64,000 bases of DNA from Fodinibacter sp963707895 (GCA_963707895.1 CAVPRS010000006.1:47437-111436), one strand, 5' to 3'. Numbered from the stretch's first letter, positions 52,780 to 62,177 are shown. Made by a program: numbers and translations. The notes: a model not told the origin generated them from the letters alone.

Positions 52780-53585
52780 CGGGTGCTCCTCTTGCGGTCG
52801 AGCAGGGTCATCAGCAGCAGCGTCGCCAGGGCCAGTCCCATCAGCAGGGTGGCCGCGGCATAGGCGCCGTACGTGTTGTGGTCGTCGATGTAGCGGGAGT
52901 GCACGAGCAGGGTCAGCGTCTGCGACACCCCCGGGAAGCCCGAGGACACCATGATCACGGCGCCGAACTCGCCCAGTGACCGGGCCACGGTGAGCACGAC
53001 GCCGTAGGTGAGGCCCCAGCGGATGGCCGGGAGGGTGATCCGCCAGAACGTCTGCCACGCGGAGGCACCGAGCGTGGAGGCGGCCTGCTCCTGCTCGGTG
53101 CCGATCTCGTGCAGCACCGGCTCGACCTCGCGCACGACGAACGGCAGGGTCACGAACAGGGTGGCGAGCACCATTCCGGGCAGGCCGAAGATGACGCGCA
53201 CCCCGGTGGAGCCCTCGAGCCCCCCGAACCAGCCGGTCGCGCCCCACAGCATGATCAGCGAGACACCGACGACGATCGGCGACACCGCGAACGGCAGGTC
53301 GACGACCGCCTGGATCAGCCCGCGGCCGGGGACGCGCCAGCGCACGAGGGCGATGGCCGTGACGACGCCGAAGACGACGTTGAGCGGCACCACGATCGCC
53401 ACGATGAGCAGCGACAGGTTGAGCGCCGAGATCGCCGCCGGGGTGCGGATCGAGTCGATGAAGGTGCCGATGCCGGGCTCGAAGGTGCGGTAGAGGATGA
53501 CCAGGATCGGCAGGGCCAGCAGCCCGAACAGGTAGGTGAGCGCGACGACGCGCAGGGACAGGCGGGAGCGGCGGGTGGTCGTCAT
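52776..53585 (-). CDS. cysW: sulfate ABC transporter permease CysW
   Basis: A 269-residue permease with six helices. It begins SLRVVALTYLFGLLALPILV and has PFAVSPIVVGVSLIMLWGAT and the EAA loop EQEQAASTLGASAWQTFWRI near 175-195, followed by ARSLGEFGAVIMVSSGFPG, a strong CysW/CysT mark. It pairs with CysT to form the membrane channel. It overlaps cysT in front and cysA behind by 4 bp each. Confidence 0.94.
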   Translation of the reverse strand: MTTTRRSRLSLRVVALTYLFGLLALPILVILYRTFEPGIGTFIDSIRTPAAISALNLSLLIVAIVVPLNVVFGVVTAIALVRWRVPGRGLIQAVVDLPFAVSPIVVGVSLIMLWGATGWFGGLEGSTGVRVIFGLPGMVLATLFVTLPFVVREVEPVLHEIGTEQEQAASTLGASAWQTFWRITLPAIRWGLTYGVVLTVARSLGEFGAVIMVSSGFPGVSQTLTLLVHSRYIDDHNTYGAYAAATLLMGLALATLLLMTLLDRKRSTR

Positions 53586-54475
53586 GTGCTGCGCTCCTCG
53601 CGGCGCTGCGCGCGGCTTCCCCACAGCCGCAGCAGGAACAGGGTGAGGAACGAGATGCTCAGCAGCGCCACCGACACGGCCGCGGCGTTGGCCGGGCGGT
53701 CGATCTCGATCTGCTGCTGGATGTACTGCGACACGACCTGGGTCTGGTGCGGGATGTTGCCGCCGATGAGCACGACCGAGCCGTACTCCCCCACCGCCCG
53801 GGCGAAGGCGAGGCCCGCGCCGCTGATGATGGCCGGCGCGAGGGTCGGCAGCACGACCAGGCGGAAGGTGGTGGTGTTGGACGCCCCCAGGGATGCCGCG
53901 GCCTCCTCGACGTCGCGGTCGAGCTCGATGAGCACCGGCTGCACCGAGCGGACGACGAACGGGAGGGTGACGAACGCCAGTGCCACACCGAGGCCCCAGC
54001 GAGTTGCGTTGAGGTGCACCCCGATCGGGCTGTTCGGGCCGTAGAGCGAGAGCAGCACGATGCTCGCGACGATTGTCGGCAGGGCGAACGGCAGGTCGAT
54101 CAGGGCGTTGACGTACTTCTTGCCGGGGAACTCGTCGCGCACCATGACCCAGGCGATGAGGGTGCCCATGACGGCGTTGAGCAGGGCCACCGCGACGGAG
54201 ACCAGCAGCGTGGTCCTGATGGCGGCGAGCGCGACCGGCGCGGTCACGGCATCCCAGAAGCCGGCGAGTCCCTCGTCGAGCGAGTGGACGGTCAGCGCCG
54301 CCAGCGGGAGCAGGACGATCACGCTCAGCCACAGCCCGACGACTCCGACGCCGAGGGCGCGCCCGCGCGCGAGGCCGGGCCGGCCCCCCTCCCGGGTGGG
54401 AGGGGTGCCGGCCCGTGCGACGGGTGGCGAGGAGGTGTCGAGCAGGTCCTCGCGCGGTCGGGTGGTGGTCGTCAT
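53582..54475 (-). CDS. cysT: sulfate ABC transporter permease CysT
   Basis: A 297-residue permease. After a cytoplasmic Pro/Arg-rich N-terminus of about 40 residues, helices begin GVVGLWLSVIVLLPLAALTV. Marks are NALIDLPFALPTIVASIVLL, the EAA loop VEEAAASLGASNTTTFRLVV and ARAVGEYGSVVLIGGNIPHQ, typical of CysT/CysU. The ATG at 54473-54475 is chosen because it lies 5 bp after the binding-protein gene. Part of the operon sbp-cysT-cysW-cysA. Confidence 0.93.
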   Translation of the reverse strand: MTTTTRPREDLLDTSSPPVARAGTPPTREGGRPGLARGRALGVGVVGLWLSVIVLLPLAALTVHSLDEGLAGFWDAVTAPVALAAIRTTLLVSVAVALLNAVMGTLIAWVMVRDEFPGKKYVNALIDLPFALPTIVASIVLLSLYGPNSPIGVHLNATRWGLGVALAFVTLPFVVRSVQPVLIELDRDVEEAAASLGASNTTTFRLVVLPTLAPAIISGAGLAFARAVGEYGSVVLIGGNIPHQTQVVSQYIQQQIEIDRPANAAAVSVALLSISFLTLFLLRLWGSRAQRREERST

Positions 54476-54480
54476 GGCTC

Positions 54481-55515
54481 CTACTGGGTCGCCGCGTCGT
54501 AGATCTTCGCGATGTCGCCGACGTCCTTCTTGAACAGCGTCGAGTCGACGTCCTTCCAGCCACCGAGGTCGTCGATCGTCCAGAGCTTCTCGGGCTGCGG
54601 GAACTTGTCGGCGAACTCGGCTGCCACGGTCGGGTCGACCGGACGGAACCCGGCCTCGGCCCACAGCTTCTGGGCCGCCGGCGTGAACAGGTAGTCGTTG
54701 AACGCCTTGGCCTTCGCCGCGTTGGCGCCCTTGGTGACGACCGCCGTGGGGTTCTCGATCTTGAACGTCTGCGGCGGGGTGACGTGCTCGACCGGGTCGC
54801 CCTGGCCCTCGATGAACAGCGCCTCGTTCTCGTAGCTCAGCAGCGCGTCGCCGGAGCCCTGGAGGAAGGCCTCAGTGGCCTCGCGACCGGACTTGGGCTG
54901 GATCTTCACGTGGTCCTTGACCAGCGCGTCGACGTAGGCGAGCCCGGCGGCCTTGTCCTGGCCCCCGTTGCTCTTGGTGGCGTAGGGGGCGAGCAGGTTC
55001 CACTTCGCCGAGCCCGAGCTGAACGGGTTGGGGGTGACCACCTCGACGCCGGACTGGAGCAGGTCGTCCCAGTCCTTGATGCCCTTGGGGTTGCCCTTGC
55101 GCACCACGATGGTCACGACCGACCCGAACGGGATGCCCTTGTACTCGTTGGCGTTCCAGCTCGCGTCGACCAGCCCGGCGTCGACGAGCCGGGTGACGTC
55201 GGGCTCGACCGAGAAGTTCACGAAGTCGGCCTGGGCGCCGGCGGCGACCTTGCGCGACTGGTCGCCCGACGCGCCGTAGGACTGCTGGAACTGCACGCCC
55301 TTGCCGGCCTCGGTGGCCTGGAAGGCGGGGATCAGCTTGTCGTAGCCCGGCTTGGGCACCGCGTAGGCGAACAGGTTGATGCCGCTGCTTCCGGCGGCCG
55401 GTGCGGCCGCGGCGGCGGCGCCGACCGTGTCGCTGCTGCCGCCGGCACAGGCCGTCATCACCAACGACGCGGCGGCGACGGCGGCGGCGGCAATGGTTCG
55501 GCGACGGGAAATCAT
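54481..55515 (-). CDS. sulfate-binding protein
   Basis: A 344-residue periplasmic-type solute-binding protein with a lipoprotein signal (SRRRTIAAAAVAAASLVMTAC, shown in part; Cys at about 22). The body has KLIPAFQATEAGKGVQFQQS, SYGASGDQSRKVAAGAQADF and NFSVEPDVTRLVDAGLVDAS, characteristic of Sbp/CysP, and ENEALFIEGQGDPVEHVTPP near 235. It captures sulfate or thiosulfate for CysTWA. It is the first gene of the operon; a promoter with a palindrome lies about 60-105 bp upstream. Confidence 0.93.
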   Translation of the reverse strand: MISRRRTIAAAAVAAASLVMTACAGGSSDTVGAAAAAAPAAGSSGINLFAYAVPKPGYDKLIPAFQATEAGKGVQFQQSYGASGDQSRKVAAGAQADFVNFSVEPDVTRLVDAGLVDASWNANEYKGIPFGSVVTIVVRKGNPKGIKDWDDLLQSGVEVVTPNPFSSGSAKWNLLAPYATKSNGGQDKAAGLAYVDALVKDHVKIQPKSGREATEAFLQGSGDALLSYENEALFIEGQGDPVEHVTPPQTFKIENPTAVVTKGANAAKAKAFNDYLFTPAAQKLWAEAGFRPVDPTVAAEFADKFPQPEKLWTIDDLGGWKDVDSTLFKKDVGDIAKIYDAATQ

Positions 55516-55573
55516 GGTGGTGTCATCTCCTCAGTGAAGGGCGCTCGAGGTGGCTGGTGCCGCCCCGGCGCAT

Positions 55574-55620
55574 TCCTATGCGATGACTAGGAGTTTGTAT
55601 AAGTGCGCGTTATCGGTCAA
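55574..55620 (-). promoter_or_regulatory. promoter and possible operator of the sulfate operon
   Basis: On the minus strand TTGACC (55615-55620) is a good -35. The -10 region near TATACAAACT is followed by the palindrome TCCTA-n9-TAGGA (55574-55592), which would cover the start of transcription. Rrf2 and CymR sites are similar in length. The assignment to the Rrf2 regulator is inference. Confidence 0.5.
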
Positions 55621-55709
55621 ACAACACTCGCTTATGTCTCGCGATGTGAGAGGGCGGGTGACGACCCGTGGACACCGATCGCGCCGCGGGTGCCGGCGTG
55701 GTCGTCCGG

Positions 55710-56795
55710 TCAGGCGACCGGGCGGCCGCGCAGGACGACCATCGAGGGCGCGGCCAGGGCGGCGAGGTCCTCACGCGGGTCGTCGGCGTAGACCACGAGG
55801 TCGGCCTCCTCGCCCTCCTCGAGGCCGGGCCGGCCGAGCCACGAGCGGGCCCCCCAGCAGGCGGCCTGCAGCGCCTCGGTGGTCGTGAACCCCGCGTGCG
55901 CCAGGTGGGCCACCTCGGTGGCGACCAGCCCGTGCGGGAGCGAGCCCCCGGCATCCGTGCCGACGTAGACGGGGACGCCGGCATCGCGCGCCGCCGCGAT
56001 CGTGGCGTAGCGCCGCTCGTGCAGGTCGAGCATGTGGCGGTGGTAGTGCGGGAACTTCTCGCGGGCCGGCTCGGCGATCTGGGGGAAGGTGTCGATGTTG
56101 ACCAGGGTCGGCACGATGGCGATCCCCTGCGCGGCGAACGCGGCGATCGTGTCGGCCTGGAGGCCGCAGGCGTGCTCGACGCAGTCGGTGCCGGCCGCGG
56201 CGAGGTCGCGCAACGACTCCTCGCCGAAGCAGTGCGCCGTCACGCGCGCGCCCTCCTGGTGGGCCGCCGCGACGGCCTCGGCGAGCACGTCGGCCGGCCA
56301 GCACGGCGAGAGGTCGCCGGTGTCGCGGTCGATCCAGTCGCCGACCAGCTTGACCCAACCGTCCCCGGCGCGCGCCTCGAGCCGCACCTGGGCGACGAGC
56401 TGCTCGGGCTCGACCTCCCAGGCGAAGTTGCGGATGTAGCGGCGGGTGCGCGCGATGTGCCGGCCGGCCCGTACCAGCCGGGGCAGGTCGTCGCGCGCCT
56501 GCACCCACCGGGTGTCGGCGGGCGAGCCGGCGTCGCGCAGGAGCAGTGCGCCGGCGTCGCGGTCGGCGAGGGCCTGCTGCTCGGCGGTCGCGTCGTCGAC
56601 GGCACCCTGCGCCCCGAGGCCGATGTGGCTGTGCGCGTCGACCAGGCCGGGCAGCACCCAGCCCGGCACCGTCGTGACGTCGTGGTCTCCCGTCGGCGCG
56701 GCATACGTGATGCGACCGCCGACCACCCAGGCCTGTGGGCGCGCGTCGTCGGGGCCGACGAGGACCGGACCGGTGAGGTGCAGCACCTGAGCCAT
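55710..56795 (-). CDS. amidohydrolase-superfamily enzyme
   Basis: A 361-residue metal-dependent hydrolase. The first metal motif is GLVDAHSHIGLG (HxH) at about 52-63. HCFGEESLRDLAAAGTDCVE carries a later His, EHACGL another, and PVYVGTDAGGSLPHG the Asp, all in the usual order of imidazolonepropionase/prolidase-like members. The substrate is not determined. The ATG at 56793-56795 follows TAGGGT by 6 nt, a leaderless arrangement. It is divergent from the ArsR-type regulator gene. Confidence 0.86.
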   Translation of the reverse strand: MAQVLHLTGPVLVGPDDARPQAWVVGGRITYAAPTGDHDVTTVPGWVLPGLVDAHSHIGLGAQGAVDDATAEQQALADRDAGALLLRDAGSPADTRWVQARDDLPRLVRAGRHIARTRRYIRNFAWEVEPEQLVAQVRLEARAGDGWVKLVGDWIDRDTGDLSPCWPADVLAEAVAAAHQEGARVTAHCFGEESLRDLAAAGTDCVEHACGLQADTIAAFAAQGIAIVPTLVNIDTFPQIAEPAREKFPHYHRHMLDLHERRYATIAAARDAGVPVYVGTDAGGSLPHGLVATEVAHLAHAGFTTTEALQAACWGARSWLGRPGLEEGEEADLVVYADDPREDLAALAAPSMVVLRGRPVA

Positions 56796-56860
56796 GGCCC
56801 GACCCTAGCCGCGGTGGTGCGCAGACCGGTCGGCCTCGGTGACGATGTCGCGCGGTCGGC

Positions 56861-56889
56861 TTGATTTGAGAGAACACTCTCGATACTGT
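56861..56889 (+). promoter_or_regulatory. promoter with overlapping palindromic operator
   Basis: TTGATT (56861-56866), a 17-bp spacer and TACTGT (56884-56889) form a good promoter for the ArsR-type gene. The palindrome GAGAG-AACA-CTCTC (56868-56881) fills the spacer, as expected for self-repression. Confidence 0.7.
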
Positions 56890-56927
56890 CGTCTCAGATC
56901 AGCAGCGCCCGCAGGAGGAGACACACC

Positions 56928-57536
56928 ATGGCCAACCCGTACGGCGACACCGAGCTCGACGCGCGCGGCATGCGTGCCCTGGCCCACCCGGTGCGCGTCA
57001 AGGTGCTCAGCGAGCTGCAGCGGCACGGCCCGAGCACGGCGACGCTGCTCTCCCCCGCCGTCGGAGCGAGCCCCTCGGTGACCAGCTGGCACCTGCGCCA
57101 CCTGGCCGAGCACGGGCTCGTGCGCGACGCCCCGGGGCGCGGGAAGCGGCGGGAGCGCTGGTGGGAGGCGACCTCGCGCGGCTTCCGGCTGCGCGCAGAC
57201 GGCCCCGAGTCGCGCGAGGCGGGGCGCCTGCTGGAGCGGGTCATCGAGGACGTCGAGGGTGACGTGGTCGGCGACTGGCACCGCGACGTGGAGCCCGGAC
57301 TCGCGCCGGAGTGGCTCGACGTCGCCGGTCGGGCCAGCACCCGAGTGCTCGTGACCCCGGCCGAGGCGCAGGCCATCGAGGAGGCGGTCGAGGCACTGCT
57401 CGCGCCCTACGTGCTGCGCAAGGACGACCCCGCGGCGGCCCCCGAGGGCGCTGCGTTGGTGCACCTGCTCCGATACGCCCTCCCCGACGGCACCGCCGGC
57501 ACCAGTGGCCCCGACGACGGACCCCACGATGGCTGA
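56928..57536 (+). CDS. ArsR-type winged-helix regulator
   Basis: A 202-residue regulator. The HTH lies at about 15-80: RGMRALAHPVRVKVLSELQR, TATLLSPAVGASPSVTSWHL, RHLAEHGLVRDAP, and the wing RERWWEATSRGFRLRAD. The C-terminal 110 residues are helical and unlike metal-sensing ArsR; they resemble drug-sensing relatives with no visible metal Cys. GGAGGAG precedes the ATG. The next gene is an MFS transporter whose start overlaps this stop by 8 bp, so it probably controls that pump and itself. Confidence 0.88.
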   Translation: MANPYGDTELDARGMRALAHPVRVKVLSELQRHGPSTATLLSPAVGASPSVTSWHLRHLAEHGLVRDAPGRGKRRERWWEATSRGFRLRADGPESREAGRLLERVIEDVEGDVVGDWHRDVEPGLAPEWLDVAGRASTRVLVTPAEAQAIEEAVEALLAPYVLRKDDPAAAPEGAALVHLLRYALPDGTAGTSGPDDGPHDG

Positions 57537-58814
57537 GCACTCCCCGACCACCACCGACACCACGACGCCGCACCTCCCCCGCTGTGGCGCGAGCGGGACT
57601 TCGCGACCTACTGGGCCGGCCAGGGCATCTCGCAGCTCGGCGACCGGGTCAGCGAGCTCGCCCTGCCCCTCACCGCGGTCGCGGTCGTGGGCGCCACGGC
57701 CACCCAGGTCGGCCTCCTGACGGCGGCGATCTGGCTGCCCAACCTGCTCGCGCTCGTGCTCGGCACCTGGGTCGACCGGCAGCACCGCACCCGCCGGGTG
57801 CTCATCGCCGCCGACCTCCTGCGCGCCGCGGTCGTGCTCACGGTCCCGCTCGCCCACGCGTTCGGCGTGCTCGAGCTCCCCCAGCTCTTCGTCGTCGCCC
57901 TCCTGCTCGGGGCCGGGGCGACGCTCTACCAGTCGGCCTGGCAGCCCTTCTTCGTCAACCTCGTGCGCCGCGACCAGTACGTCGAGGCCAACTCGCTGCT
58001 CAGCACCACCCGGTCGGCCTCGTTCGTCGCCGGACCGGCGGTCGGGGGTGCCCTGGTGCAGGCGCTCGGTGCGCCCCTGGCCCTCGTCGTCGACGGGGTG
58101 TCGTTCCTGCTCTCGGCGACCCTGCTGCGCCGGGTCGGTGTCACCGAACGCCCTCGCGCCGTCGAGACGGTGCACGTCCCGCTTCGTCAGCAGGTCAGGG
58201 AGGGGATGCGGATCGTGCTGCACCACCCCTACCTCGCGCCCGCCCTGCGCTGCGTCACCTGGGTCAACTTCTTCACCTTCATGGTCAGCGCCGTCGTCCT
58301 GGTCTTCGCCAGCCGCACCCTCGGGCTGTCGGCGGGCACGATCGGCCTCGCCCTGGGCGTCGGTGCCCTCGGTGGCGTGGCGGGTGCGCTGGCCGCCGGG
58401 CGCGTGGGCCGCCGGATCGGTGCCGGTCGCACCATCGCCGTCGGGGCCGTGCTCTTCACGATGCCGCTCGCCCTGCTCGGGCTGGCCCGCGGCGACGGGC
58501 TGGCCGCCACCGCCGTGCTGGCGGGCGTCGAGGCGGTCAGCGGCTTCGGGGTCATGCTCTTCGACGTCCATCTCAACTCGGTGCAGACCGTCGTCACCCC
58601 GGATGCCGTGCGCGGTCGCGTGGTGGGCGCGTTCACCACGGTCAACTACGGCATCCGGCCGGTGGGTGCCGTGCTCGGCGGGGTGCTCGCGGACCTCATC
58701 GGGGTCAGGCCCACCCTGGCCATCGGCGGCCTCGGTGGCGCGCTCGCGGTGCTGTGGATGCTGGGCACGCCCCTGGCACGGGTCCGCTCGGTCGCCGAGC
58801 TCAGGCCGGGCTGA
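57529..58814 (+). pseudogene. MFS transporter, apparent frameshift in a C-tract near 57577
   Basis: A 12-helix major facilitator of about 428 residues. The ATG at 57529 opens MAEHSPTTTDTTTPHLP. In CTCCCCCGC the frame is lost; with one more C it would read PPLWRERDFATYWAGQGISQ, then LGDRVSELALPLTAVAVVG and the rest (GTWVDRQHRTRRVLIAADLL, FVNLVRRDQYVEANSLLSTT) up to 58814. Without a correction, only an internal GTG at 57687 could start, losing the first helix. It belongs to the same exporter group as the protein at 34.6 kb. It overlaps the ArsR-type gene, its likely controller. Confidence 0.8.
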
Positions 58815-59670
58815 CCTCGGCGGCCGAGGGCCCGCCACCAGGAGCACTGCCGAGGGTGTAGCGCATGTCCTGCCAGATCACCACGCGGCCCGAGTCGTCG
58901 CGGGCGTCTTCGAGGATCTCGCCGGCCCGGACGAGCAGCGACTCGCGCTCCTCGGCCGGCACCGCCGCCCACATCGCGCGCTGGCCGGTGCTCATGGAGA
59001 AGGCCTTCCAGCCGTCGACGTCGCCCCACGGCACGTCGATCCGCAGGGTCACGGTGCGCACGTCGGTCGCCCCGGCGTCGCGCAGCATCGTCTCCATGCC
59101 GGCATCGCTGGCGAACGGCGCGTCGGGGCCGACGACCTTGGGGTCGAGCATTCCCGGCGGCACCCACGGGCGGAACAGGTCGTCGAGCTGCGTCCAGACC
59201 GGGTGCTCGTCGCCGAAGGTCGTCAGGCCGATCCGGCCGCCCGGCGCGAGGAGCGCGACCCAGCGGGCGAGGGCGGCGGGCGGGTCCGGCATGAAGAACA
59301 GGACGAGCGACGACGCGACGACGTCGAAGGATGCCGGCGGCAGCGGCGGGTCCACGGCATCCATGACCTGCACGCGTCCCGCCAGCCCGTCGGCGCGCAG
59401 GAGGGCCGCGGTGTGCTCGACCATGGCCGGGCTGACGTCGATGGCGTCGACCGTCCCCGAGGGGGACACGGCGCGGGCGAGCCGCGTGGTCACGGCCCCA
59501 CGGCCGCACCCGATGTCGAGCGCGCGCTCCCCCGGTTCGGGCGCCAGGGTGTCGACGAGGCCCTCGGCGGTCGGGGCGAAGAACGGCACCCCGCTCTGGT
59601 CGTAGTCGTCGGCGACGGCCTCGAAGATGGCGCGCACCCGCGCGACGGGGTCCGGTGCGGGGGTGGACAT
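58801..59670 (-). CDS. class I SAM-dependent methyltransferase
   Basis: A 289-residue methyltransferase. Motif I is ERALDIGCGRGAVTTRLARA at about 52-71, followed by GTVDAIDVSPAMVEHTAALL, VQVMDAVDPPLPPASFDVVA and LALLAPGGRIGLTTFGDEHP-type sequence. This resembles UbiE/menaquinone-type and small-molecule methyltransferases. The acceptor is unknown. Its 3' end overlaps that of the MFS gene by 14 bp, convergently. CATACT lies 6 nt before the ATG. Confidence 0.86.
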   Translation of the reverse strand: MSTPAPDPVARVRAIFEAVADDYDQSGVPFFAPTAEGLVDTLAPEPGERALDIGCGRGAVTTRLARAVSPSGTVDAIDVSPAMVEHTAALLRADGLAGRVQVMDAVDPPLPPASFDVVASSLVLFFMPDPPAALARWVALLAPGGRIGLTTFGDEHPVWTQLDDLFRPWVPPGMLDPKVVGPDAPFASDAGMETMLRDAGATDVRTVTLRIDVPWGDVDGWKAFSMSTGQRAMWAAVPAEERESLLVRAGEILEDARDDSGRVVIWQDMRYTLGSAPGGGPSAAEVSPA

Positions 59671-59733
59671 CGTCCGAGTATGGCGGTGCGGGCCCTGCGC
59701 GGACAGTCGAGGAGCCCGGCCCGGCCGGTCGGC

Positions 59734-60567
59734 TCAGCCTGCAGGCAGGGAGCGCACCACGCGGCGCAGCGTCTCGGCGACCACCTCGGGGGCTTCGGAG
59801 TGCACCCAGTGGCCGACCCCGTTGACGACGACGGGGCGAGCGCGAGGGAACAGGGCGCGCATCGCCGCCGTGTCACTCTCGGTGACGTAGCTCGAGTCGC
59901 CACCGACCAGCCACACGACCGGTCCCTCGTAGGAGGTGGTGCCCAGCTCGGGGAAGTCGGCGATCCGCGAGTCGGTGCCGCGCGCGGCATCCCGGGCGAA
60001 GAGCTCGAGGTTGGCCTGCCACGACCACTGCGACCCCTGCCGGCGCAGGTTCTGCAGCAGGAAGCCGCGCACTCCTGCGTCGGGCTCGACCGCCGCGAAC
60101 CGCTGCTCGGCGTCGGCGCGGCCGGTGAGCTCGTCGAGCGGCAGCGAGCGCATGGCGTCGATGTAGTGCACGAACCGGTCGAGGTCTCCGTAGTCCTTGG
60201 GCGCGATGTCGACGACGACCAGGCTGCGCACGAGGTCGGGGTGGCTGAGCGTGGTGACCATGGCGACCTTGCCGCCGAGCGAGTGCCCGACGAGCACCCA
60301 CGGCTCACCGGGCGCTGCGGCCTCGAGCGTGGCGGCGACGGCACCGGCATACGCCACGTACGAGAACTCGGCGCTCCACGGCGAGCGGCCGTGGTCGGGC
60401 AGGTCGACGAGCAGGCAGCGGGCGCTCGTGCCGTCAGGCCCCGCGACGGCCTTGGCGATCTGGGTCCAGTTGCGACCCTGGCCGAACAGCCCGTGCAGGA
60501 AGGCCACCCGCGGCCCGGCGGTGCCCACGGGCATCGTGTGCAGGCCGGGGCCTTCCGACGGGGTCAC
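59734..60567 (-). CDS. alpha/beta hydrolase
   Basis: A 277-residue hydrolase. VAFLHGLFGQGRNWTQIAKA holds the oxyanion loop. The nucleophile elbow is LVGHSLGGKVAM with Ser near 100. An acid in VVWLVGGDSSYV and the His in NGVGHWVHSEAP complete the triad. It is most like YbfF-type esterases. The substrate is unknown. Its start overlaps the ffh stop by 4 bp, so it is co-transcribed with ffh. Confidence 0.88.
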   Translation of the reverse strand: MTPSEGPGLHTMPVGTAGPRVAFLHGLFGQGRNWTQIAKAVAGPDGTSARCLLVDLPDHGRSPWSAEFSYVAYAGAVAATLEAAAPGEPWVLVGHSLGGKVAMVTTLSHPDLVRSLVVVDIAPKDYGDLDRFVHYIDAMRSLPLDELTGRADAEQRFAAVEPDAGVRGFLLQNLRRQGSQWSWQANLELFARDAARGTDSRIADFPELGTTSYEGPVVWLVGGDSSYVTESDTAAMRALFPRARPVVVNGVGHWVHSEAPEVVAETLRRVVRSLPAG

Positions 60568-62177
60568 TGACCCAGGAACTTCTCGAAGCCCTTCGGGAGC
60601 TGGGCGGGGTCGATCGCCGCGGGCTCGGTGGCACCCGGCGCCGCCGCGGCGCCTCCGAACGACCCGCCTGCCGGGGACGCCGGACGCTCGGCGGCCGCAC
60701 GCTCCTCGGCAGCCCGCTTGGCCGGGTTGCCCGACTTCGACTTCTTGCGCTGCGGCACCTGCTGCTGGCGGCCGCGCTTGCCGGGGCCGGACCCGCCACC
60801 GGGCAGGCCCGGCATCCCGGGGACGCCGCCGCCCTTGGCCATCTGCTTCATCATCTTCTGCGCCTCGCCGAAGCGCTCGAGGAGCTGGTTGACCTCGGAG
60901 GTGTTCACGCCCGAGCCCTTGGCGATGCGGGCGCGGCGCGAGCCGTTGATCTGCTTGGGGTGGTTGCGCTCGAAGGGCGTCATCGAGAAGACCATCGCCT
61001 CGACCCGGTCGAACTCCTTCTCGTCGAAGGCGTCGAGCTGGGCGCGCATCTGGCCCATGCCCGGCATCATCCCGAGGATCGACTTCAGCGAGCCCATCTT
61101 CTTGATGGCCGCCATCTGCTGGAGGAAGTCGTCGAAGGTGAAGTCCTCGGCCGCGAGGAACTTGCGCTCCATCTCGGCCGCGTGGGCCCGGTCGAACGCC
61201 TTCTCGGCCTGCTCGATGAGGGTGAGCACGTCGCCCATGTCGAGGATGCGCGACGCCATCCGGTCGGGGTGGAAGACCTCGAAGTCCTTCACGCCCTCGC
61301 CGGTGCTGGCGAACATGATCGGCCGGCCGGTGACCGACGCGACCGACAGGGCCGCACCACCGCGGGCGTCGCCGTCGAGCTTGGTGAGCACGACACCGGT
61401 GACGTCGACGCCCTCCTGGAAGGCGTGGGCGGTCTCGACGGCGGCCTGGCCGATCATCGCGTCGATGACGAACAGCACCTCGTCGGGCTGGATCGCGGCG
61501 CGGATGTCGGCGGCCTGCTGCATGAGGTCGGCGTCGATCGCGAGGCGGCCGGCGGTGTCGACGATGACGACGTCGTGCTGCGCGCGGCGGGCCTGCTCGA
61601 TGCCGGCGCGGGAGACGGCCACCGGGTCGCCGTGGCTGCGGGTGCCCTCACCGGTCTCGGTGACCACGTCGTGGCCGAAGACGTTGCCCCGCTCGGGAGC
61701 GAACACCGGGACACCGGCGCGCTCACCGACCACCTCGAGCTGGGTGACGGCGTTGGGGCGCTGGAGGTCGGCGGCGACGAGCAACGGGGTGTGACCCTGG
61801 CCCTTGAGCCAGAAGGCGAGCTTGCCGGCCAGCGTGGTCTTGCCGGAGCCCTGGAGGCCGGCCAGCATGATCACGGTCGGCGGCTGCTTCGCGAACCGGA
61901 TGCTGCGCGTCTCGCCGCCGAGGATCGCGACGAGCTCCTCGTTGACGATCTTGACGACCTGCTGCGCGGGGTTGAGCGCCTCGCTGACCTCGGCCCCGAG
62001 CGCCCGCTCACGGACGGCGTGGGTGAACTCCTTGACGACGGGCAGCGCCACGTCGGCGTCGAGCAGCGCCATCCGGATGTCGCGGATCGTCTTGTTGACG
62101 TCGGACTCCGAGAGCCGCCCCTTGGTGCGGAGGTTCTTGAAGGTCTCGGTCAGGCGGTCGGAGAGGCTGTTGAACAC
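60564..62177 (-). CDS. ffh: signal recognition particle protein Ffh
   Basis: A 537-residue GTPase that, with 4.5S RNA, delivers membrane proteins to FtsY. The N domain begins FNSLSDRLTETFKNLRTKGR. The G domain has MLAGLQGSGKTTLAGKLAFW, VVIVDTAGRLAIDADLMQQ and GVVLTKLDGDARGGAALSVA. The M domain (about 320-440) holds FLQQMAAIKKMGSLKSILGM and SRRARIAKGSGVNTSEVNQL. A low-complexity C-terminal tail of about 90 residues is Gly/Lys/Ala-rich. The GTG start (62175-62177) follows TAGCCT by 6 nt, a leaderless arrangement. Confidence 0.97.
   Translation of the reverse strand: MFNSLSDRLTETFKNLRTKGRLSESDVNKTIRDIRMALLDADVALPVVKEFTHAVRERALGAEVSEALNPAQQVVKIVNEELVAILGGETRSIRFAKQPPTVIMLAGLQGSGKTTLAGKLAFWLKGQGHTPLLVAADLQRPNAVTQLEVVGERAGVPVFAPERGNVFGHDVVTETGEGTRSHGDPVAVSRAGIEQARRAQHDVVIVDTAGRLAIDADLMQQAADIRAAIQPDEVLFVIDAMIGQAAVETAHAFQEGVDVTGVVLTKLDGDARGGAALSVASVTGRPIMFASTGEGVKDFEVFHPDRMASRILDMGDVLTLIEQAEKAFDRAHAAEMERKFLAAEDFTFDDFLQQMAAIKKMGSLKSILGMMPGMGQMRAQLDAFDEKEFDRVEAMVFSMTPFERNHPKQINGSRRARIAKGSGVNTSEVNQLLERFGEAQKMMKQMAKGGGVPGMPGLPGGGSGPGKRGRQQQVPQRKKSKSGNPAKRAAEERAAAERPASPAGGSFGGAAAAPGATEPAAIDPAQLPKGFEKFLGQ

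Noticed and set aside
58048..60570. Plus-strand open frame of 840 codons
   Set aside because: It overlaps the MFS gene out of frame and then runs antisense to the methyltransferase and hydrolase genes; composition is that of a shadow frame.
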